Positions 35,902-42,174 of a stretch of 64,000 nt of DNA are shown here, one piece after another. A program made the translations under genes and the position numbers. The stretch is from an uncultured Poribacteria bacterium (lineage in GTDB: Bacteria; Poribacteria; WGA-4E; WGA-3G): positions 4,816,481-4,880,480 of the forward strand of contig OY282383.1 of assembly GCA_958295855.1 (NCBI GenBank), in the 5' to 3' direction. The notes beneath the pieces were generated by a model. That model did no database searches. It saw nothing but the letters and a program-made list of their open reading frames with translations, and was not told where the DNA came from. Position 1 is the first letter of the stretch. Every line of letters starts with the position of its first letter.

Positions 35902-36762
35902 ATGAAAAAACATGGTGTTTTCATCACTTTCCAAATCCTACTTTGCGTGTTTTCCGTTGGCATAAGCGTCTGCGACGAACCTGAAGCACCACCCGAGGGC
36001 ATGGTGCTTATCCCCGCTGGTGAATTTGAGATGGGGAGCGATGATGCAGAGTCCGGCGTTAATGAACAGCCCATCCACACCGTCTATGTGGATGCGTTCT
36101 ACATGGACGAACACGAGGTAACCAATCTGGATTACAAGCGGTTTGTGTTAGCAAATCCGCAGTGGCAAAAGGACCGGATTCCAGAGGCCCTCCACAATCG
36201 CAACTACCTTAAACATTGGAACGGGAATAACTATCCGGCAGGTAAAGCGAACTATCCCGTGACGTATGTTTCTTGGTATGGTGCGATGGCGTATGCGGCG
36301 TGGGCAGAGAAACGTTTGCCGACGGAGGCTGAATGGGAAAAGGCTGCGCGTGGGGGCCATGCGGGTTTGAAGTATCCTTGGGGGAATACCATCTCAAGCA
36401 TGAATGCGAACTACTACGCTGGCGGGGACGTGGGTGATACGCGGGTAGGGGGGAGTTATGCGGCGAACGATTATGGGTTGTATGACATGGTAGGGAATGT
36501 ATGGGAGTGGTGTCTTGATGCGTATGATAGCGACTTCTATTTTTCATCTCCTGCGCGTAATCCGCTAAGTGATGTGAAGACGTTATCGAATCTGGAATTA
36601 GTAACATCAGATTTCACAAACATTAAAAGTTCGCGCGTGTTGCGTGGTGGCTCTTGGTGCAATGACGCTCGGCTCGTTCGCGTCGCCTTCCGTGCCGGGA
36701 ATTCACCGGCGGACTCGAACTACCTCACCGGGTTCCGCTGCGTGAGGGCGGTATCTCCTTAA
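35902..36762 (+). CDS. Exported FGE/SUMF1-like C-type-lectin-fold protein, copy 3
   Basis: 286 residues. The signal peptide region is nearly identical to copy 2; the middle diverges (YEVTNLDYKRFVLANPQWQ replaced here by HEVTNLDYKRFVLANPQWQ, then DRIPEALHNRNYLKHWNGNNYPAGKAN in pieces typical of the FGE substrate loop). It has YDMVGNVWEWCLDAYDSDFY and ends SRVLRGGSW, a variable stretch and GFRCVRAVSP. The third copy is the most diverged before the variable region. It is likely a secreted ligand-binding protein like copies 1 and 2. Confidence 0.87.
   Translation: MKKHGVFITFQILLCVFSVGISVCDEPEAPPEGMVLIPAGEFEMGSDDAESGVNEQPIHTVYVDAFYMDEHEVTNLDYKRFVLANPQWQKDRIPEALHNRNYLKHWNGNNYPAGKANYPVTYVSWYGAMAYAAWAEKRLPTEAEWEKAARGGHAGLKYPWGNTISSMNANYYAGGDVGDTRVGGSYAANDYGLYDMVGNVWEWCLDAYDSDFYFSSPARNPLSDVKTLSNLELVTSDFTNIKSSRVLRGGSWCNDARLVRVAFRAGNSPADSNYLTGFRCVRAVSP
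36655..36738 (+). other. Variable region of FGE-like copy 3 (candidate DGR VR)
   Basis: Same length and register as in copies 1 and 2. Variable codons include TGC, GAC, CTC, TTC, GCC, GAC, AAC, TAC, CTC and ACC, again NNC. Confidence 0.5.
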
Positions 36763-36777
36763 ATCTTTACCCCTTAT

Positions 36778-37036
36778 CTGAATCGCGGATTATCGCGGAG
36801 TGCGCGGAATGACGCGGATTTTGGGTTGTCTTGCGGTTCTGCATCTTTGGGGAGGGTGCGGTTCGTCTGAATTCTCTGCGCGTAGGAGCCTGGCGCGTCT
36901 GGCTCCAAGAACATAGGCTAGGCACAAGGCCTACCCCTACAAAGAAATGAATAGCAAGATACCGAAAATGTTGAATGGAGAGGACACCCCCAAAATCCGC
37001 GTTAATCTGCGTAATCCGTGATAATCCGCGATTCAG
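36778..37036. mobile_element. MITE-like element with long terminal inverted repeats
   Basis: CTGAATCGCGGATTATC at 36778 is exactly complementary to GATAATCCGCGATTCAG ending at 37036. The match continues imperfectly inward for about 47 bases (GCGGATTTTGGG against CCCAAAATCCGCG, with a small gap). The ~165-base centre codes for nothing and itself contains a TAGGAGCCTGGCGCG...GGCTCC palindrome and a GGCTAGGCACAAGGCCTACC repeat. It lies between convergent genes, and a TTTGTAGGAGCGCGGTCGCC repeat follows at about 37058. Confidence 0.65.
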
Positions 37037-37131
37037 ACGAGAAAAATCCGCGTTCTTTGTAGGAGCGCGGTCGCCTCGCCCTGTCTCAGCCCATCTTCGT
37101 TGGGATGCACAATAAATTGCGCGACGACAAA

Positions 37132-38466
37132 CTAGCCTGCTGATTCAGCCAATTGCCTAATTCGCGCAACAAGCTCCTCCCGTGGGACAGCCTGTTGCGC
37201 CCTGCTGGCAAGGTGCCGGATTGCAACGGTGCCTGCCGCTAACTCATCGGAGCCCAAGATAACTGCGTAAGGAATGCCTTTCGTATCCGCATATTTTAGC
37301 TGCGTGCTGAGTCGAGCGGGGCGGAAATAGACTTCTGTTCGCAGCCCATCTTGACGGAGGAGCGTTGCTAATTTTAGGGATTCTGCCATCAATTCCTCAT
37401 CAAAAACGGTTACCAAGACTTGTGTAACAGTCTTGCCCACAGTGAGCGGAAACATAGAAAATTCTTCCATGACATCAATAATCCGTTCAATGCCGAAACT
37501 CGTGCCTGTTGCAGGGTAGCTCTGTTTGCTGAAACTCCCGATAAGTTCATCATATCTGCCGCCGCCTGTGATGCTGCCGATTTTGGGTTCTTCAACAACC
37601 GTTTCATAAATCGGTCCCGTGTAGTATTCCAAACCGCGCACCATGGCAACGTTTACGCTGTAGAACTCTTCTGGCACACCAAGCGTCGTGAGATAGTCGA
37701 TTAATTCCGCCAATTCAACGATACCCTCCTGAGCCTCCGCCGAATCTCCGAGTTGTTCACCGAGTGCCCCGAGCACCGTCGCAGCATCGCCTTCGATCTG
37801 GAGCAGTGCAAGCAATTTCTCAATAACCGGTTCTGGAATCTCATTTTTTCGTAATTCGTCTCGGACACCTGCCATCCCAATTTTATCCAATTTATCGATG
37901 GCGCGATAGAGGCCGCCGAGTTGTGCAGAAGGGACGCCAGCAAATTGCCCAATCCCGGTGATGAGTTTCCGGTCATTGATATTAATCTCAAACTGCTTGA
38001 AACCGAGGCGGGAAAGCACCTGATAGATGAGATTAACATTTTCAGCGTCGGCTAACATGCTATCGCTGCCTACCGTATCTGCGTCGCATTGGAAAAATTG
38101 GCGGTATCGCCCCTTTTGTGGCCGCTCTGCCCGCCACACCGCATCGATTTGGTATCGCTTGAACGGTTTCGGCAGCTGCGGATGCATCGCCACAACTCGG
38201 CAGAGTGGCACGGAAAGATCATAACGAAGAGATATGTCCTCCTTGCCGCCGCTATGTCCTGCTTGGTAGATGAGTTTTTCGGCATCCTGCCCGTATTTGC
38301 CGGTGAGCACTTCCGATAATTCAAGTGCAGGCGTTTGTAGCGGTTCGAACCCAAATTCCTCAAAAACATCGCGAATGACATCTATCACGTACTGCCTGCG
38401 AATCATCTGTTCAGGTAAGATGTCTCGCATCCCGCGCGGCACGCGCGGTTTAATAAAGGTTGACAT
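37132..38466 (-). CDS. hisS: Histidyl-tRNA synthetase
   Basis: A 444-residue class II synthetase charging tRNA-His. Start 38466 has GGAGAAAAACTT upstream and gives STFIKPRVPRGMRDILPEQ. Motif 2 region YQIDAVWRAERPQKGRYRQFFQCD, HisA-type motif VRGLEYYTGPIYE, and GGGRYDELIGSF with SFGIERI (motif 3) are all present, followed by the anticodon-binding domain. It is the last gene of the hisZ-hisG-hisS operon, an arrangement that would put charging and synthesis of histidine under the same attenuator. Confidence 0.95.
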   Translation of the reverse strand: MSTFIKPRVPRGMRDILPEQMIRRQYVIDVIRDVFEEFGFEPLQTPALELSEVLTGKYGQDAEKLIYQAGHSGGKEDISLRYDLSVPLCRVVAMHPQLPKPFKRYQIDAVWRAERPQKGRYRQFFQCDADTVGSDSMLADAENVNLIYQVLSRLGFKQFEININDRKLITGIGQFAGVPSAQLGGLYRAIDKLDKIGMAGVRDELRKNEIPEPVIEKLLALLQIEGDAATVLGALGEQLGDSAEAQEGIVELAELIDYLTTLGVPEEFYSVNVAMVRGLEYYTGPIYETVVEEPKIGSITGGGRYDELIGSFSKQSYPATGTSFGIERIIDVMEEFSMFPLTVGKTVTQVLVTVFDEELMAESLKLATLLRQDGLRTEVYFRPARLSTQLKYADTKGIPYAVILGSDELAAGTVAIRHLASRAQQAVPREELVARIRQLAESAG

Positions 38467-38555
38467 AAGTTTTTCTCCTTCAAAGGCTCTGTTCCTTCCA
38501 ACCTTCCAGCCTTTCCCATTTCCTTCCACACGCTTCGTTTTTCAACATTTATGGC

Positions 38556-39329
38556 TTATATGTGCCCCGGAAGTGTCTGGTTCCTCCGTCTCCGCAGCCC
38601 TTTCTGTAGTGTCTGCTTGAATTCTTCAATCTTTTCCGCCTTCCACGGATCTCTGAGCGACTTCGGATTGGCAACGAGGGTAGATTCGGTTTTACGCAAC
38701 AGTTCAATCACCTTGAGTGCATTCGCCTTAATTGTGCGCCGCGATGCAGTCGAATTGTCAATGATAGCATCGGCTTCTTCAGGCGGTTTGCCTTCCGTTG
38801 CCCCGAAAGAGAGCATCAACGTGATGGGGGACTGGTAGCTGCCGCGTGTGTTGAGCCGTTTCCACGGGGTCAAGATAGCTGGCGCGACCCGGTTTTCTGT
38901 TTTTTCAAGGATATATTTCTCGGCGATGTTCAGATATTCGGTAGAGATGCGGATATCCCTATCCGAGAGATTCATCAAATCCTCGAACGTGTTGATGTCG
39001 TCTCGTTCTTCGCGCACTGCGAGGAGAATATCGATATCTCCGTATGCCAAAGGCAAGATTTCCTCAACCTCCGCGTCCGTTTCCTCAACCCAATCTTGCC
39101 CGGTAATTCCCAAATCGTAAGAGGCATCCATACTGACGTAGACCGGTATCTCTTGTGGGCGCGAAATTTTGATCTGAAATTCGCTATCATTGCAAAAGGC
39201 AGCACGATAGGACCGGTCGGTTTCCGTGTAGCCATTGACTTCGTAGCCTGCGCGCTGAAACATTTCAAGGGTTTCTGCCTGTAGACTGCCTTTTGGTAAA
39301 AGTAGTTTCAGCATCCTTTCTGTTTGCAT
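38556..39329 (-). CDS. hisG: ATP phosphoribosyltransferase
   Basis: A 257-residue enzyme of the first step of histidine synthesis (ATP + PRPP). LKLLLPKGSLQAETLEMFQRAGY, DLGITGQDWVEE and ISTEYLNIAEKYI are typical. The length suits a short-form catalytic subunit that needs HisZ, with some extra C-terminal residues. The PRPP loop reads DNSTASRRTIKAN where many homologues have a TGxTL motif, so the loop is unusual but recognisable. It lies 47 bases after hisZ and 89 before hisS. Confidence 0.9.
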   Translation of the reverse strand: MQTERMLKLLLPKGSLQAETLEMFQRAGYEVNGYTETDRSYRAAFCNDSEFQIKISRPQEIPVYVSMDASYDLGITGQDWVEETDAEVEEILPLAYGDIDILLAVREERDDINTFEDLMNLSDRDIRISTEYLNIAEKYILEKTENRVAPAILTPWKRLNTRGSYQSPITLMLSFGATEGKPPEEADAIIDNSTASRRTIKANALKVIELLRKTESTLVANPKSLRDPWKAEKIEEFKQTLQKGLRRRRNQTLPGHI

Positions 39330-39376
39330 AATCGGTTTCCTCTATGAATGTAGGGTGCAGCTTGCAACTTACCCTA

Positions 39377-40816
39377 TTACGCTCCGAGTTCTTCGGCTGC
39401 GACCGTTTCTATGTTGCCGGTTTTGAGTTGAATGCGGTGCAGGGGCTGGTTCGGACTTAATCGAAGCACATACTCGTAGTTCGCTTGGGTTGCGTAGTCC
39501 TGCTGTGCCTGCACGTCGCGTTCCATCAGCTCTACCTCCACGGTTTTGCCGGTGCGTCTCAGGGTTTCAGCGAGGCGTTGTGCTTCAGGGATGAGTTCAG
39601 GGGCTGCTGTTGCGATGAAATAATCCTTTCTCGCCTGAATTGTCGCCTTTTGTGTTTTCTCAAACGCCTCCATGAGCAAATCAAATTGGAACGCGAACCC
39701 TGCCCCAGGGCGCGGCGGTCCGCCGAAGTTTTCTATGAGCCGGTCATATCTGCCCCCGCCACAGAGCGGCAGTTGCATGTCAGGCAATTCAATCTGAAAC
39801 ACTGTGCCGGTGTAGAAATCAAACCCGCGCGTAATGCCTAAATTGATTTCAAAGTCTATGATGCCGTAGTTTTGTAAGCAGTCACAAAGCGCGAGGAGTT
39901 CTTGCCGTGCTGCCTTAGCGGTGTTCCCGAGCCGCGTGTCCCACGCGGACATGACGGTGTGCCGGTCTCCGCGAATCTTTGACGCATCTATACACCACTG
40001 CGCTGCTTCTTCGGAGATGTTGAAATATCGGTGCCATCTCGCTTTATAGGTTTGCTCAGCAATGAGAGGCAACTTCTCTACCCAAGTAGAGCGGGTGCTT
40101 TCGGTTAATTCCTGAATTGCGGCGGTGTCAATCTTGTGGGTGCCTTGGTAATCCGAACCTTGTAGGCGGCGTAACATATTGAGTTCGTCTCGGAGCGTTT
40201 CGATGTCCTGCAGTCGGCTTTCCGCGCGCAGCCGTGCAAGATGCTCTATGTCCCATATCATTTCACCATGGTCGTTCACATCGAGCGCGACCTGTTTGAA
40301 AATATGTCGGAAGATACCTGTATTGCCGATTTTTAGTTTCGTATTAGGAATATTCAGTTTCTCCAGGATGCGGACAGGGAGCGTAATAATTTCTGCGTCT
40401 GCGAGGGCGGCTGCCGGTCCAATGAGTTCGACGCCTGCCTGCCGGAATTCTCGCCTGACGGCTATATTGTCCGCCGTTGGCTCCTGCCGTACACACTGCC
40501 CGACGTAGTAGAGTTTATACGGATAAGGGAGGTGTTGTAGTGCGCCATTGGCGATGAGTCGGCAGACGGGGGCAGTCAGTTCCGGTCTCAGTGCATAATC
40601 TACCCTATCTGAACCGATGAACGTAAACATTTTTTGACGGATTTCTTCGCCGGCTTGCGCGGATAAAAGCGCGAAGGATTCAAACAGCGGTGTCTGAATT
40701 TGCGCGTATCCGTATGTTTCAAACGTTTCACGAACGATATTCTCAACGAAATTTCTCCGAACCATCTGGTCTGGTAAAAAATCGTTCGTGCCGGCGGGCT
40801 TCGTAAACTTTTCCAT
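39377..40816 (-). CDS. hisZ: HisZ-like ATP phosphoribosyltransferase regulatory subunit (HisRS paralogue)
   Basis: 479 residues with the histidyl-tRNA synthetase fold: FTKPAGTNDFLPDQMVRRNFV, YALRPELTAPVCRLIA, RREFRQAGVELIG, TRGFDFYTGTVFQ and GGGRYDRLIENFG. A true hisS is two genes downstream and a short hisG is adjacent, so the regulatory role of HisZ is the likely one. Against this, it still has a C-terminal domain (YFIATAAPELIPEAQRLAETLR) that resembles the anticodon-binding domain usually lost in HisZ, so a second HisRS remains possible. It is the first gene after the attenuator. Confidence 0.75.
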   Translation of the reverse strand: MEKFTKPAGTNDFLPDQMVRRNFVENIVRETFETYGYAQIQTPLFESFALLSAQAGEEIRQKMFTFIGSDRVDYALRPELTAPVCRLIANGALQHLPYPYKLYYVGQCVRQEPTADNIAVRREFRQAGVELIGPAAALADAEIITLPVRILEKLNIPNTKLKIGNTGIFRHIFKQVALDVNDHGEMIWDIEHLARLRAESRLQDIETLRDELNMLRRLQGSDYQGTHKIDTAAIQELTESTRSTWVEKLPLIAEQTYKARWHRYFNISEEAAQWCIDASKIRGDRHTVMSAWDTRLGNTAKAARQELLALCDCLQNYGIIDFEINLGITRGFDFYTGTVFQIELPDMQLPLCGGGRYDRLIENFGGPPRPGAGFAFQFDLLMEAFEKTQKATIQARKDYFIATAAPELIPEAQRLAETLRRTGKTVEVELMERDVQAQQDYATQANYEYVLRLSPNQPLHRIQLKTGNIETVAAEELGA

Positions 40817-40871
40817 AGACGGTACTCCTAATGCAAAATTTTTCTTGAAACGTGCTTACGGGCTATATTTC

Positions 40872-40954
40872 AAAAAAAAACCTAGTAAACAGAGGGCTCC
40901 CTTTCTCTGACGTGCCGATAGCTCGGCGCAGAGGAGAGCGGTTAGTTTACTAGG
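40872..40954 (-). terminator. Attenuator terminator of the his leader
   Basis: On the minus strand CCTAGTAAAC (40954-40945) and GTTTACTAGG (40890-40881) are perfect inverted repeats, with further nested pairing (GCCGA...TCGGC, CTCTCC/GGGAG) between them, followed by nine T. It ends 55 bases before the hisZ start, so it must be read through for the operon to be expressed. Confidence 0.9.
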
Positions 40955-41030
40955 GTGCGAGCAAGTCTCACTTGCTGCGTATCCACGATGAGGTATGCGG
41001 CAGTTACCACATCATTCTAATCCGCCCTAC

Positions 41031-41078
41031 TCAGGAATGGATTGAATGATGGTGGGTGCTGGAAAATAGGGTTAACAT
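41031..41078 (-). CDS. His operon leader peptide
   Basis: A 15-codon reading frame, MLTLFSSTHHHSIHS, then TGA. Four of 15 residues are histidine, three in a row. It lies about 32 bases after the predicted start of transcription and about 75 bases before the attenuator hairpin. This is the arrangement of ribosome-mediated his attenuation (HisL in enterobacteria has seven consecutive His). The ribosome-binding site is weak (GAAAG). It was found by reading, as it is far too short for routine ORF calling. Confidence 0.85.
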   Translation of the reverse strand: MLTLFSSTHHHSIHS

Positions 41079-41116
41079 AAGCAGTTTTGGCTTTCAGTTG
41101 AAATAAAATCTATTAT

Positions 41117-41145
41117 ATTATATCCTATTTCGCAGCATAAGTCAA
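41117..41145 (-). promoter_or_regulatory. Promoter of the hisZ-hisG-hisS operon
   Basis: TTGACT (41145-41140) and TATAAT (41122-41117) with a 17-base spacer on the minus strand, giving a start near 41110 and a leader of about 295 bases before hisZ. Confidence 0.88.
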
Positions 41146-41172
41146 ATTTTTTCCTCATCCGGCAATTTTGTC

Positions 41173-41201
41173 TTGAGATTTTTTTGGAAAAATGGTATAG
41201 T
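41173..41201 (+). promoter_or_regulatory. Promoter of the cupin gene
   Basis: TTGAGA (41173-41178) and TATAGT (41196-41201) with a 17-base spacer, about 30 bases before the start codon. It is divergent from the his promoter, with 27 bases between the two -35 boxes. Confidence 0.7.
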
Positions 41202-41230
41202 TACCTTAAAAGTATCTGGGGGGAAAGGCA

Positions 41231-41863
41231 ATGGGATTTCCAGTTTACGATTACCGTACGGATATTCGGAATGTATTGGTAACACCGCAAATTCGTTCCC
41301 GGTTCTTAAAAATGGAGCCCGGGCAGCATGCGCAACTCCATAGTCACGACTTAGGGCATGAGATTTTCCTGATTTTGGAAGGGCGCGTCGAATTTGAGAT
41401 TGATGGAGAAACAGAAGAGTTGGGGCCGGGGCAGATGTGCGTCGCCTTGGCAGACCGGCCCCACCAAGTGCGCGTTCTCGGTGATGAGCCGATGACGATG
41501 TATCTATCCGTTACGCCACATATCCACCCGACGCACACGCCGCGTGCGGAAGATGGCGAACGGTTCCCTCACAATTTCGCGCCGGCTAGCGCGTACGATG
41601 TGGAACCAGATATGCAGGTGTCAGTGTCGGAACTCGTTGCGCGTCAGATACATGCAGCGCAATTGCTTGAAGAACTGACTCAAACATGCGCAGCGGTGCA
41701 GCAAGAGATGGGGCAGCAGCTGAAGACTGCCCTTGCTGAAGGCGATGTGGATGCCGCTACCGCCGCACGCCAAACGATGTGGGAGGCACTGTATCCGGTT
41801 TACCGGGCTGTTTCGGAATTAGCCGATGTCTGGAACGCGCTGGCACCCCGTGCAAGCCAATAG
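41231..41863 (+). CDS. Cupin-domain protein
   Basis: 210 residues. The N-terminal half is a single cupin barrel with metal-binding motif 1 seen as HAQLHSHDLGHEIFLILEGRVEF (His, His, Glu) and motif 2 as GPGQMCVALADRPHQVRVLGDEP (His). The C-terminal ~100 residues are helical and charged. Function is unknown; cupins of this size are often metal-dependent isomerases or sensors. GGGGGGAAAGG precedes the start. Confidence 0.8.
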   Translation: MGFPVYDYRTDIRNVLVTPQIRSRFLKMEPGQHAQLHSHDLGHEIFLILEGRVEFEIDGETEELGPGQMCVALADRPHQVRVLGDEPMTMYLSVTPHIHPTHTPRAEDGERFPHNFAPASAYDVEPDMQVSVSELVARQIHAAQLLEELTQTCAAVQQEMGQQLKTALAEGDVDAATAARQTMWEALYPVYRAVSELADVWNALAPRASQ

Positions 41864-42174
41864 GTTATTTTTAATTTGTTTTATTTTATGATTTGTGGTA
41901 TACTTAAGTTAATAAAGGGGGGTTTCTCCTACATTTACGAAAAATTGCCCGAATTTAAACCGAATTTGGCTTGACAACGTTGTTAACATTAGGATAAACT
42001 TATCTTTTACGGAAGCCCCGTTTGAGTGATATGCCTTTGCGCGCCTTACGGCAGCATGCCGATTTGAAAAATATCCCGCATGACCGGTGAAATCTTTCGT
42101 CAAACGAGGAATTAGAATCTTTACCTTAAGGTAGAGAAAACGTCAGAATATAAATGATTTAGAAGGAGTGTCTT
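41864..42174. promoter_or_regulatory. Long 5' region of the cohesin-domain gene with promoter
   Basis: TTGACA lies at about 41971 and TAAACT 18 bases on, followed by CTTATCTTTTACGGAAGCC. The same -35/-10 and downstream block occur before the paralogue (about 45215-45260, spacer 17), showing that both genes carry a related promoter. The first gene has about 80 extra bases, including CTTTACCTTAAGGTAGAG, a short palindrome. No gene is seen. Confidence 0.6.

Noticed and set aside
33645..36762. Sulfatase-activating (true FGE) function of the three tandem proteins
   Set aside because: The paired active-site cysteines are not visible and the C-terminal region is hypervariable, which fits ligand binding better than catalysis.
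36763..37131. Template repeat or reverse transcriptase of a DGR next to the FGE genes
   Set aside because: No copy of the variable region and no RT-like frame; the space is filled by a MITE-like element.
40955..41110. T-box riboswitch ahead of hisZ
   Set aside because: No AGGGTGGNACCGCG sequence; the nearest GTGGTAAC does not suit the tRNA-His acceptor end, and the leader peptide explains the terminator better.
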